From Orobanche coerulescens (Eukaryota; Streptophyta; Magnoliopsida; Lamiales; Orobanchaceae), in NCBI GenBank assembly GCA_033398695.1, contig CM065802.1, forward strand, positions 168,945,965-169,009,964: 64,000 nucleotides of DNA, given 5' to 3'. The notes below the pieces were generated by a model. That model saw only the letters and a list, made by a program, of their open reading frames with translations, was not told where the DNA came from and did no database searches. The position numbers and the translations under genes are program-made. This document shows positions 48,314-59,554 of the stretch, piece after piece. The stretch's first letter is position 1. Every line of letters starts with the position of its first letter.

Positions 48314-49050
48314 TTATACCATGAATCCATCAGTTCCCTCTGGTAGCGCTAATATAGGTGCTGTTGTCAGTCTCCTCTTAAGTTCGTCAAAACCAGCCTG
48401 ACACTTATCATTCCACGTGAACTTTTGAGTTTTCTGTAACAGCTGAGTGAGCGGACGAGCAATTTTGGAAAATCCCTCTACAAAGCGGCGATAATATCCA
48501 GCAAGTCCTAAGAAGCTTCGGACTTCTTTCACGTTTTTAGGAGCTTCCCAATCCAAGATTGCTTCGACTTTCTTTGGGTCTACCTGAACTCCGTCGGCTG
48601 ATATCACATGACCAAGGAAGGTTACTTCCTTAAGCCAGAACTCGCATTTTGAAAATTTTGCATACAGCTGTTCCTTCCTCAAGGTGCTCAAAACCACACG
48701 TAAATGTTCAGCATGTTCCTCTGCGTCCCTCGAATATATCAGGATGTCGTCAATGAAGACGACCACAAATTTATCCAAGTATTCCAAGAATACCCGATTC
48801 ATCAATTGCATGAATATCAATTGCATGAATACCGCAGGAGCATTGGTAAGTCCTAACGGCATTACTACAAATTCATAATGCCCGTACCGGGATCTGAAAG
48901 CAGATTTCGGTATATCCGACTCCTTAATTCTCAAATGGTGGTATCCCGATCGCAAGTCAATCTTCGAGAATACCCTTGCCCCTTGCAGTTGGTCAAACAA
49001 GTCGTCGATCCGAGGTAAAGGATACTTATTCTTGATCGTCATCTTGTTGA
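48314..49050 (-). pseudogene. Gypsy C reverse transcriptase, N-terminally truncated
   Basis: The frame opens at [18 protein letters not shown] and has [13 protein letters not shown] with the first catalytic Asp, [15 protein letters not shown], the FIDDILIYS active site, then [17 protein letters not shown] and the connection domain. A 15-base tandem duplication (48802-48831) inserts five residues between NAPAVF and NRVF. The upstream end is a deletion junction at about 49047-49050, where pol runs straight into the U3 of the 5' LTR over a TTGA microhomology. Confidence 0.9.
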
Positions 49051-50286
49051 GCCGGCTGATACATAACGCACGCTACGTACGTATTGTGCGTTAACTAAAC
49101 CCCGATAGCGCACGTTAACTCACATATGTTAGCGTGCGCTAATCTTGCATGGCAGAATACTGCTAACGGAAAAACTGGGTTGAAAGGTGGTGAATTTCAT
49201 GAACTCTATGGTGATAATACAAATTACCCTCGGGCATATCATGCTAATAAGGTTTGTGGAAGTTCTATGATTATGAGATACAAATATACGGATAATTATC
49301 TCAACATCATAACTCATCCAAGATCTTCAAGAAATATTCTAAGTTCCGATTATTCCAAGTCCCAAAACATATGATTCCTTACGTAAAACTTACGAACTAG
49401 GTAATCTTCATATACTGGTCGATTGGTTTTGAAGATACATAACACGCTCAGGAATCCACATACTAAAAGGTTCAATGGATCATACGATGAATAAGTGTCG
49501 AAATGTCGAAAATATCCTTCTAACACAAGATGTACGACTAAAAACGAATCTAACTGACTAGATGAACATGATCAACATCCTTTAGAACACTACTAGTATT
49601 GGTGAAGAATCACCTACCTCAAGGTAGTGAAGAACACGGAGGAAATTGAAGCAATCCAACACCGAAAGCTTGAACACCAATCTCCAATGATATACGATCT
49701 TCAATCACGAACTAGGATGTTGATATGAAGTGTTTAGGATGAAGGAAGTTATGTTCTAAGTGTAAGAATTCGGGTAAAGGGAGAAGAAAGAACTGAAATC
49801 ACGAATAGGATGCTGTCCTATTTATAAGAAATGGCTATTAGCGCGCGCTAGTACCTGCTCGTAGCATGCGCTAACGGCTCACTGTCTTAACTGTACTCAG
49901 CACTTAGTGTGCGCTACACATATACCTGTAACGTGCGCTAAGGCGTTGACTTGGCTTTTCCCGAAAGCCGTCCAGGTTCATCCCGACACGATCCGACAGG
50001 GGTCCCCCGGCCAGATCCCACCTACCGCACGTCTCAATCAAATTGAACACACATAGCGTGCGCTAATGACCCTCAGTAGCGTGCGCTATGAATCCATGTT
50101 AGCGCACGCTAAACATAGCCGATAGCGTGCGCTACATGCGCAAAATTACAATCTTTAAATCACAAACACAAAATTATACGCTCGACAACATCGGATTATG
50201 AAATACGGAGAATAGTACTCAGACAAAAGTACAATCATTACAATATCACAAGTTCCAATTACATAACAGAAATCTCGGGTATTACA
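49047..50286 (-). repeat. Gypsy C right (5') LTR, truncated
   Basis: It is collinear with 45148-46387 of the left LTR (constant offset 3899) with few differences. The TATA box is at 49819-49828 and dyads at 49066-49145 and 49836-50140. The R/U5 side, the primer site and the gag-protease region are missing. Confidence 0.92.
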
Positions 50287-51141
50287 GTTGCAAAGTTTGG
50301 GTGCCGAAAGGCGAGTTTTTTAACTGTTTCCGTGTATTATGGTTTGAAGAAAAGTTTGGGTCAAGACCCTAACGATTGTGTAAAGCTTGTTTTGTGGAAA
50401 ATTGGCCGAGACCCAACTGTGTTGAAATGGCTTCGTAACTAAGGATGCGAAGTCCGAAAAGATTTCCTACATATAAAGGTTTGTTTCATGAATCGAGATT
50501 TTAGGCTATGACCCCATTGTTTTCGAAAAAGTTTTATAATCTTGGACTTGAAGTCCCAAAAGACATTTGTTGCTTTCTAAAACTCCCGAGTTGATAAATT
50601 ACTTTCAAAGACTTGAGCTTCTACTTTACACTTTGAAAACCTCTCGGGGACTTCCTTAATGGTTTGTTGTCGTCTTTCAATAACTGACATTTGCGTAATA
50701 TATTTTGTATGACTTGCTTGTACTAGCCATTCCAATGCTAACCCTTTAAATGGGGGAAATGTGTATCATGCATTTCAGGTATACTTAGTTCGTTGGAGCA
50801 ATCACATGGACGGCATAGAAGAAGACGAGCCATGATACTAATCAAGAGTTAGAGTTCAGTATGATGTTATTGTGTTGTTGTCTTATCTTCAGTCTTCCTC
50901 TATATTGTATCTTGACCCATATGTGGGTACGTTCAGTAATGAGTTTTTATTCGGATTGATTTTTTGTCGTGTGACCCTATCATCAGTGTATTTTAATATT
51001 TGATCTTATCGGTCAGTGTCAGCATGTAGTTTGACCCCAGTCGGTCAACCGTTTGTCATCTCGTGGTAATTATCCTAGTTGATTCCTCTGTAAAGGGGTC
51101 TACGGCGTGTAATATTTCTGGTGGATTCCGGGGGTGTTACG
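50287..51141 (+). mobile_element. Element F 5' LTR, third fragment and LTR end
   Basis: It resumes after the GTTGC duplication and ends GGGGGTGTTACG, the plus-strand counterpart of the gypsy LTR start with CA changed to CG. The preceding TCTACGGCGTGTAATATTT block fits the consensus. Confidence 0.75.
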
Positions 51142-51145
51142 TTTA

Positions 51146-51162
51146 TGGTGTCAGTGCTTAGG
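51146..51162 (+). other. Element F primer binding site
   Basis: TGGTGTCAGTGCTTAGG, the initiator tRNA-Met site with two changes, four bases after the LTR end. It sets F as plus-strand. Confidence 0.8.
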
Positions 51163-53076
51163 TTGTGGAAACCTAGGTTTTTGGGTCGAGTCGAGTTGTG
51201 TCTTGTCGTGTCGTCCGAGTTGTCGGTTAACAAGTCGACTTGTGTTTTGTCATGTCATGTCATTCAGGTTGTCCGTTGAGATTAGTATCGTGGGTGGCCG
51301 TATTCTTCGTGTGACCTGTGGATGTAAGTCTCCCCTTTTATAAATTATATTTGATACTTTGTGTTGCATAATTTTGTTTGCAAGTAAGAGGTAAGATAGA
51401 AATTGTATTTCATACTTGTAGTATATTACGTGTGTAGCAATTTTGATATAATGATAGATCGAGTTTCGATTAGTACAATGTGTTGTGGAAGTTTCTGGAT
51501 ATTAATGTATTCTAGGAGGCGTATTGATGACAGAGATTGTCAGAAACACAAACGAATGGTTTTGATGTATGTTTGAATTTAAGATTATATTCATGAGTGG
51601 TATCGACTAGTATGATGATTTAAATGCTAGATGGGCATGTGTTTAGGGACCGGATATGTTGAGTAATTGTTGCTAATTGCTATAAACGTGTTCATATTAA
51701 TAACTGTGTTGGTTGTGCGTGTATTTGAAAATGTTTCTAAATTTTTCATATAATCGAATATATTCTGAAAAATCAGATCTTCGAAAACATTCTACTAGTG
51801 CGGTTAAGCGGCAGTTACTATAAATTTTCAAAAAATTCTAAAATTTTGGACAAGCCGGCCATCCGCTGCACGTTTATTTTTTAAAAGACTTACAACCATT
51901 TTGCAATCTGAGGTAAGCTGTAAAATTGTCATGATTATTTGATCGGTATACAAAAGTAGTGACTTAACGTATACATTGTTTTTAATTATAAATATTTTGA
52001 GTTTTGATAAAGTGATCGTGCACTTTCATAGAAACCTTGCGGCAGAATTCAAGGATATGTTTTGAAGTACTTCGATAGTTTATAAAATGTCACCATCGTC
52101 AATCTTTTGTCATATTTGAAAGAATTTTAGAAATGGTTTTAGCCTTTTGATGTTAATTTCAAATAACTCGAGTATATGATTTTAAAATCATCCACACCAT
52201 AAAAATTTTTGTATTTTAAAACAAAAATGTGATTTTCATTTTCAAAAATAAATAATAGTGAAAGATAAAAATCTTACTGGATTTAAACTTTAAACTCGGA
52301 GTTGGAGAAATTTTCTGAAAAGAGTCAGTTTGCACACGCTAATGTCCTTATTAGCGCACGCTAACGAACCAGGACTGAAGTGTGGACTTAATGGAATCAC
52401 TTAGCACACGCTAATTTTGTACCTAACGCACATTAAGTGTTGTGCGTAGAGGATGTGAAGTTTTGCTTATAGTGACAAGCTAGAGTTGAATCGTATAGTG
52501 TCAAACCGTTGTGATATATTTGTCGTATTACCGTTCTTGTTGAGGAACCTTGGTTGAGTACCCAATTTTTGTGTTGCGTGGTTTGGGTTTGCTTTTTGTA
52601 GCCCATGTAATGTTATTTCGGCATGATTTCTCTTGATGGTGACATTTTAATGGATTTTAATATTCTGGAACATGGTTTTGCAAATGGTTTCAGAAAGAAG
52701 CAATATCGATCTATTTCCTATAGTTTTGGTAAAACTTCCCGAGGTGCCGAAAGCGTTTTCCAATCTTATTTCGGAAAATTTTATGAACTTAGATTCTAAA
52801 ATATTACTATTTAAACAAATGTCTTGGGGACTTGCTGAAAAAGAATGTTATCGTTGATTTACTAGTATGACGTGTAATTTCTTGAGGCCGTGTCTGTTTT
52901 TGTATCGGCAATGAACATAAATTTTCTGTTGATATGGTCATGTGGTCCATCAGTTACGACTGTAAGTTCCATTTATTGCAATTGTAATTATTGTACTCGT
53001 GTAACTTCGAGAGTAGATAACTTTGTTGCGATGCTATTTATTGACTTACGTCTACATGTTGCAATGAGTTAGTATT
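51163..53076 (+). mobile_element. Element F leader and decayed gag region
   Basis: AT-rich sequence with no intact frame. A group of TAGCGCACGCTA-type dyads lies at 52330-52440. I could not identify the gag N-terminal half in it. Confidence 0.5.
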
Positions 53077-53442
53077 TTGGAGTATTATTATATGATATTA
53101 TATTCCGTGGTGCTGAGCGGTTGTATGTTCAGTTTGTCGAGAAAACGAGGTCGAGTTGATGATTGTGGACGTATTCGGGAGCATGGTGTGGCTCATGATC
53201 AGAGGCAAGTAGCCGGAGAGAGCGACCATGTTAGTAGAAACACAATGTTTGTAGTGACTCTATCATTGACGAATGTGGGACCTTCTATGCAAGTTGGAAA
53301 ATCTATGAGATTTAGGGCGGTATCATTGAATGTGGGTAACTTGCATAGATGCTTTAATTGTAATGTTCCGGGTCATGTGCGCATGAATTTTAAGAAGCCG
53401 CCGGTAGCTTACTATAATTGTGGACATGAGGGACATCGAGTG
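53077..53442 (+). pseudogene. Element F gag, nucleocapsid remnant
   Basis: The frame has a basic segment (SRKRGRVDD), then a zinc knuckle CFNCNVPGHVRMNF in which the final Cys is Phe, then a second degenerate knuckle YYNCGHEGHRVC in which the first Cys is Tyr. Two knuckles in tandem also occur in gypsy D gag, so F is probably of the same chromovirus group. It is cut at 53442 by copia 3. Neither knuckle would bind zinc normally. Confidence 0.65.
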
Positions 53443-54685
53443 TGTTGTAATATTTTATTCCAAATATTCATTAATATAGTTTTGATGATTAAGTTGTTAA
53501 ACAAAGTAAAACTACGAAGAAGCAAACAAAACAGCGAAGAAGTCGAAGACGCAAAAAGTCGCACAAACTGCAAAGCTAGTGCACGTTAGTAATCAAAGTT
53601 AGCGCACGCTAACGAGGCTACCTGCAGATCAGACGAGTTCAAATTTACATGAAGGCAAAGTCACCTGATGAAGATAGCGCATGCTACACCTGAAGCATAA
53701 CGCACGCTATCGAAGGTATATGAACATTGTGAAGTCTTTCAAACACAGTATGACGCAAGCAATGACAAAATCATAGCGCATGCTACAATTGAGGAATATC
53801 GCATGCTAAATTGTTTGAATTCAAGATAATCAACCCATTGGGAGATTCGATGGAAAAGTCAGAAGTCAAATGATCCAAACGGATATATGACTCATGCAAT
53901 GACGTGTTATTAGCGCACGCTAAGAAGAGATGTTAGCGCACGCAAACGGATAGAGACAGTAGCCACTGGACTGAAGTTGCAAGCAGTTAACGTACGTAAA
54001 AAATGAATATTAATGTACGTTAACAGGCTATAGTGCACACTAAGGAATAATATTAGCGCACGCTAGAGAAGGTTGGCAATAACGGCTAGTTGAAGGAAAT
54101 TGGCTATAAATACCAAACCACTTGGTATCAAACCACACAACAACATTGAGCAAAGCATTCATACTTGAGATATCATTATAATCATTCTAGTTGTTGTATT
54201 TGAGCTTATATTGTTTTGTGATTGAGTGTTATACACAAAATCATACAAGAGAAGAAAAAGGAAAGGATACGATTGGATTCAGTGTTATTAGGATCAAGGA
54301 TCTAGCATTGTTACAATCGCAATCGATATCTACGTGAGGTTTATCTAGTACCCATAGAAAGCTAGATTGGTTGATTCCTTGTCTAATAGAAAAGGAAAAC
54401 GGTTTAACTTGGACCGACATAAAGGCAAGTGATTGAACGGTTTCCTCGGACCTATAGAAGGCGAGTTAGTAACGGTTATCCCTAGACCGATAGAAGAGAG
54501 GTGCAGAGGTTTATCTTTAGCCTATAGAAAAAGATATCGAAAGAGGACGTAGGCACGTTTGGCCAAACCTCTATAAATCCTGTGTCGATTTATTTTCCAC
54601 ACTGTTATTTAAATCGCTTCCGTAACGCGAAAGAGTTTTATAACTCTATATCCAATTGGAGATACCGACAAATGTCACACCAATA
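53443..54685 (+). mobile_element. Copia 3: 5' LTR, plus strand
   Basis: It is the reverse-orientation homologue of the copia 1 LTR: it starts TGTTGTAATATTTTATTCC and ends next to ATTGGTATCGGAGC. The shared blocks include TATAAATACCAA, CTAGTACCCATAGAAAGCTAG and GGTTTATC, with many substitutions, so it is an older or diverged relative. The element continues past 54705 but is interrupted there by gypsy D; its remainder is outside the window. Confidence 0.85.
53580..54112 (+). promoter_or_regulatory. Copia 3 LTR promoter: TAGCGCACGCTA array and TATA box
   Basis: Dyads of the TAGCGCACGCTA type from about 53580 to 54065, a partial CAGTAGCCACTGGAC near 53958, then CTATAAATA at 54104-54112. Same layout as copia 1 in mirror image. 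Confidence 0.72.
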
Positions 54686-54699
54686 ATTGGTATCGGAGC
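54686..54699 (+). other. Copia 3 primer binding site
   Basis: ATTGGTATCGGAGC directly after the LTR, as in copia 2. Confidence 0.85.
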
Positions 54700-54705
54700 A
54701 GTACC

Positions 54706-56892
54706 TGTAACACCCTCAAGAAGATCAGGGCATATTTCAGCGCCGTGAATCCCACACTTTGGAATATACCAGGCTAACGTACCAACACGACATTTGAGAA
54801 AAGACAAACATCACCAACATACACGCGATTCCATGATTCAAGACATTCAAAACAGAAGGCTGAGCTCAACAATACCATTCAATATCCAATCTTTCCCAAA
54901 ATGGGTACACGACAATATTAAATCTAGGAAGGAAGTACTCGAGTACTTAAAGCAAATAAAATGATAAATAAATTTAAAAAACATGACATCAATGGATGAC
55001 CACTGAATAGAATCACGATTGCCCATCATCCTCATATGGCCCGCATGCTCGTTCGCCTCCATGACCTGAACCTGAAATACAATAGTATTTCCCCCATTTA
55101 AGTGGTTAGAGACAACTGCTAGTGTAAGTACAATATATTTGGACTACCATTCTAATCAGATGAAATATGCACCAAAATCATTTTAGAAATCATTTATATT
55201 ACGGAATATTAGGTGCAAAAGCACAAAACACATTTCTCCAACAAAACATTTCAAAGTTAACCGTTGGTACGAGACTCATGGCCACCGTACCCCGCAGAGG
55301 CCCCGTCAGACCATCCCTGGATGGTTAACTCTAGTTCGTGATACGCACACTCACGGAAATATGTATCCCCTGAGGCCCCGTCAGACCGTCCCTGGGTGAA
55401 CATACACATATACATCCACAACAATCACGGAAAGCCATAATTCAAATACTAGAATATGCAAACAAATGTAATGTACTTGCCTTTGAGACATCTTCGACGA
55501 AACGAAAATGAACAACGACTATGAACGTCCCGGAGGGAACACGACTGATCTTGAACGAAGGATTAACACAACTCAGTCCTACACGATAACAATAATCGAA
55601 TGGAATATGCCCACAACCCTGATTACAAACTATAACAACATACACACGATCGATATGGGCGAGGGTTTTCACAAAACCTACCCAAATCACTAATCCATGT
55701 ATTAAACACGACGGAAGCGGATTGGGAATCACCCAACAACAATAATCAATAAGAAATCTCACAACATCACCGAACAATTCGAGTTCAAACTAGACAAATC
55801 CTGAAAAACCTCCAAAATGGATAAAAGTAGGGTTCTAAGAGATTTACCTTGGATTAAGATGACGGATTCAAGTAGAAGTCGGTAATCTACGACAAGGACT
55901 CGAGGTGGATGACCTTTCCAAGTTTGATGGTGCTCAAATCGCCCAAAAATCGCCCCTTGAGTCGCCCAAATCGTGAGGAAGAAGACGAAGGGAGAGGAAA
56001 TGTAATCCTCTCCCAGAAACCCGCGGATATACAGCTGACTGACCCACGTGCCGCGGCCCGGGTTGAGTGTGCCGAGGCCCGCGGCTGAAAATAGAGAGCA
56101 GTTTTTTTTGACTGGGGCCGCGGCCCGTATTGTTGTGTGCCGCGGCACACAATACAGCCAGCCCAGACAGAAATCTTGCTAAGGCCGTGCCGCGGCACAC
56201 AGTCTCCTGTGCTGCGGCACACCCTGTTCGAGCCCAAAATTGATGAAAAACGTCCCCCAAACATGATATAATCGACCGACACATAATCTCAACTATTTAA
56301 AGGCCTGAATGAACTATCACGAACCCTCGTATGGTGACTACACGTCAAACATGGTTGGTCCAAACACGACGGTAACATCAAATGATCCGAAAAGAGAACA
56401 AACGCAATGGAAACCCAAAACTTTGGAATATAACGAAATGACCCAACACGATACTCGATCAAAACACCAATAAAAGTTCACAACATCCATAATAACATGA
56501 GTTGGATTTGCAGAAACCCTAAACGGCGGTTCCAATCAATGATTACGAGAATTGAGCCCAAAGGCGACAAAAGTGACATCCAACACAGAAATGAGTAAAA
56601 CAAATTCGAAACAAGCTCGGGTGATGAGAAGTTAAGTGTTGCATAATCCCAAAATACTCATACGGGAACAAATAATCGACGAAATCGAACGTGTTTTACG
56701 ATAATTACATGTATATACGACGAAACACAACATAAGACGAGATCACGTAAAAACACATCCGAAACTCCACCAAATGGAAAAACTCCAAGAACTAAGTAAA
56801 TTAAAAACGTCGAAACGGTTAAAAGCGAGCCGATAAAATAGACATACACCAAAAGTGAAAACTTCTAAAAATGTAAAGGTACGGATATTACA
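54706..56892 (-). repeat. Gypsy D 3' LTR
   Basis: TGTAACACCC to GGATATTACA, 2.19 kb. Two units with GAGGCCCCGTCAGACC and TCCCTGG lie at 55290-55400. I find no TATA box beside its dyad array. Confidence 0.9.
56045..56223 (-). promoter_or_regulatory. Gypsy D LTR dyad array (GTGCCGCGGCACAC)
   Basis: At least five copies or variants of GTGCCGCGGCACAC or GGGCCGCGGCCCG. The position in the LTR matches the arrays of the other families. The same dyad occurs in the Athila-like LTR at 8063-8243. Confidence 0.65.
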
Positions 56893-56927
56893 TTGTCCCC
56901 CTGTAAAAAGAAGTTTCCTCCCGAAAC

Positions 56928-57971
56928 TTAAAAATCAAAAAGCTCGGGGTGTCTCGCACGCATATCTTCTTCTAATTCCCACGTTGCTTCTTCCACTCCG
57001 TGCCTCGACCATTGCACTTTAACCAGTGGAATGGTTTTGTGCCTTAACTGTTTGTCACGACGTTCTAAAATCTTCACTGGCCTCTCCTCAAACGTAACGT
57101 TCTTCTCGATCTCTACATCCCCGAAGTCAATAACATGAGTCGGGTCTGGAACATACTTCCTCAACTGAGAGACGTGAAATACACTATCCACATGACTCAA
57201 CGATGGAGGCAAATCCAAACGGTACGCTAACTCGCCAACTCTCTCTAACATCTCGAAAGGTCCAATATACATTGGACTGGGCTTCCCCTTTTTTCCAAAA
57301 TGGAAAACTCCCTTTGACAGAGACACTCTCAACAAAACATGATCCCCTACCTCAAACTCCAAGGGTCGACGCCTAACATCTGCATAAGACTTTTGTCGAC
57401 TCTGAGCCGTCAGCATTTTCTCTCTAATCAACTCAACTTTTTTCCTCGTCTCTAACACAAGATCCGGCTCGGTGCCAACTAAATCGGATGGCTCATCCCA
57501 ACATATCGGTGATCGACACCGTCGGCCCCAAAGCGCCTCGTAAGGTGCCATCTTAATCGACGCATGCCATCTATTATTATAAGTAAACTCGATCAAGGCT
57601 AGCTTCTCCTCCCAATCGTTATTCCAGTCTAGCGCACATGCGTGCAACATGTCCTCGAACGTCTGAACGGTACGCTCGGACTACCCGTCAGTCTGAGGAT
57701 GGAAAGATGTGCTCAAACGTAAATGTGTCCCCAACGCCTTATGCAACGCCTGCCAAAAATGCGATACAAACCGGCTATCTCTGTATGAAATAATAGTCTT
57801 CGGCGTACCATGAAGTCTCACGATCTGTGGGATAAAAATATGAGCCAATTTTTCTGGACCACAAGTGTCCTTGATGCCCAGAAAATGTGTTGACTTAGTC
57901 AGTCGGTTCACAATCACCCACACCATATTCATTCCGGTCTTCGTCCTCGGCAGATTCGTGATAAAACTCAT
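56928..57971 (-). pseudogene. Gypsy D integrase and chromodomain-like C-terminus
   Basis: The integrase core starts with MSFITNLPRTKTGMNMVW and VNRLTKSTHFLG (the first Asp is now Asn), continues SYRDSRFVSHFWQALH, and reaches FHPQTDG, where a TAG stop falls. The next frame resumes at MLHACALDWNNDWEEKL and has EFTYNNRWHASI, the YIGPFEMLERVG motif and a chromodomain-like end (LVKVQWSRHGVEEATWE). The core is therefore damaged at the first catalytic residue as well as by the stop. Confidence 0.88.
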
Positions 57972-58019
57972 CGAGATATCCTCCTATTTCCACTCCGGGA
58001 TGGGAAGTGGTTTTAACAA

Positions 58020-58931
58020 CCCGGCTGGCCGCTGATGCTAGATTTTGACTTGCTGACAAGTCAAACACTTAGCCACAAACTGAACTACCTCACTTTTCAT
58101 GCCATTCCACCAGATATTCTTCCTCAAAACCTTATACATTTTATTCGAGCCCGGATGGACTGAGTAAGGTGATGCATGAGCCTCTCACAAAATACTCTAC
58201 CTCAATCCAAAGTCGTTCGGAACACACAGCCGACCTTGGAATCTCAACACACCATCCTCATGTATCATGAATCTCGGGGCTTTCCCCTTATCCACATTCT
58301 CGCAGAGCTGAACAAACATCGGATCTTCCAACTATCTCGATTTAATGTCGTCGACCAGAGATGAAGAGATCTCAAGAGTGCGCAACTGACCGGCACTCCC
58401 TGGTAGCACAACCTCTTCACCCAATCCTATCAACTCTCGCTGGAGCCCTGGCTAGGCCGTGAGTAACTCAAGTACTCGAAGCGATACCGATTTCTGGCTC
58501 AAGACATCTGCCACCACATTTGCCTTGCCCGGATGATATAGGATCTCAAGATCGTAATTCTTAATTAACTCCAACCACCTTCTCTGTCACATGTTCAGCT
58601 CTTTCTGCGTGAAAATTCACTTCAGGCTCTTGTGATTGGTGAAAATCTGACATGATGAGCCATACAAGTAATGACGCCAGATCTTCAATGCAAACACAAC
58701 TGCAGCCAACTCCAGATCGTGTGTAGGGTAATTCAACTCGTACGACTTCAACTGACGGGAAGCATAGGCAATCGTCTTCCCATGCTGCATGAGTACACAT
58801 CCAAGCCCTTGGCCTGAAGCATCACTATAAACTGAGAAACCCTCATTCCCACTCGGTAAAGCCAAGATTGGAGCAGTCGTCAACCGCTTCTTCAACTCCT
58901 CAAAACTCTTCTGCCTCTCGTTGGTCCACAC
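58020..58931 (-). pseudogene. Gypsy D RNase H and integrase zinc finger, stop-riddled
   Basis: RNase H reads [38 protein letters not shown] and [17 protein letters not shown]. Downstream are the DALSR-equivalent region and the start of the zinc finger, but many stops interrupt it. Several of these correspond to CAG or CGA codons in gypsy C, the pattern expected from deamination of methylated cytosine. Confidence 0.82.
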
Positions 58932-58934
58932 AAA

Positions 58935-59165
58935 CTTCTATGACTTCTGAAACAAATTGGTAAGCGGTCGAGTGAGTTTAGACAACCCCTAGACAAACCT
59001 ATGGTAATACCCGGCCAAACCCAGAAAACTACAGACCTCCTTCACGTTCTTGGGCGGCGCCCAATCCAACACTGCCTTTATCTTATGCGGGTCGCAACGA
59101 ACACCCTCGGCCGATATTACGTGACCGAGAAACATAACCTCCCGCAACCAAAACTCACATTTTGA
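58935..59165 (-). pseudogene. Gypsy D reverse transcriptase, C-terminal fragment
   Basis: It encodes [31 protein letters not shown] and [18 protein letters not shown]. The RT catalytic core with its DD site is absent. The fragment joins protease sequence directly near 59166, so a deletion removed most of RT and the distal protease. Confidence 0.85.
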
Positions 59166-59545
59166 GAATCTCTAATCTCACGATCCCCCATGATACTCAC
59201 AGGAAAATCTCTAATCTCACGATCCCCCACGATGCTATCCCCACTAGGTAGTTGAAAAACAATTGGTTCACACGAAACTAGGCAATCAACATCCAGATGA
59301 CGCACACAATCCATAGAGATGAAAGAATGTGTAGCACCAGAATCGAATAACATGGAAACATGATGGTCAAGGATGTGAATGGTACTTGTAGCCACCGTCG
59401 CATCAGGATCTCTAGCTTGTCTCATCTCATACACACGGGGCGGAACAGACCCCGCACTAGAAGCTCCCCCTCTAGAAGGCTGCCCACGTCCTCGACCTCT
59501 ACAAAAACTCTGCTGAGGCTGAGAAGTTATTGATGCCTGATTCAC
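59166..59545 (-). pseudogene. Gypsy D protease
   Basis: The aspartic protease site MLFDSGATHSFI is intact, with HVS before it and the FQLPSGDSIVG segment after. A short duplicated stretch (GDREIRDF / GDREIRDS) lies at the truncated end. The N-terminal part is Gly/Arg-rich (RGRGRGQPSRGG), linking it to the gag nucleocapsid. Confidence 0.85.
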
Positions 59546-59554
59546 GCTCGGTTC

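Larger units (their letters stand above)
44027..50286 (-). mobile_element. Gypsy C: chromovirus (Tekay-like) element with internal deletion
   Basis: A perfect target duplication GTTGC (44022-44026 and 50287-50291) fixes both ends. The 3' LTR is complete, the 5' LTR keeps only its first 1.24 kb, and gag, protease and the start of RT are gone. The remaining pol has RT, RNase H, integrase and a chromodomain-like end. The integrase-last order and the chromodomain place it among plant chromoviruses, and it is inserted in element F. A polypurine tract (TTTTTAGGGAGGAAGGA, minus strand) abuts the 3' LTR. Confidence 0.92.

Noticed and set aside
55887..56284. Two overlapping minus-strand frames of 116-131 codons in the gypsy D LTR
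   Set aside because: They lie across the GC-rich dyad array, which removes stop codons by composition. No protein similarity is evident.
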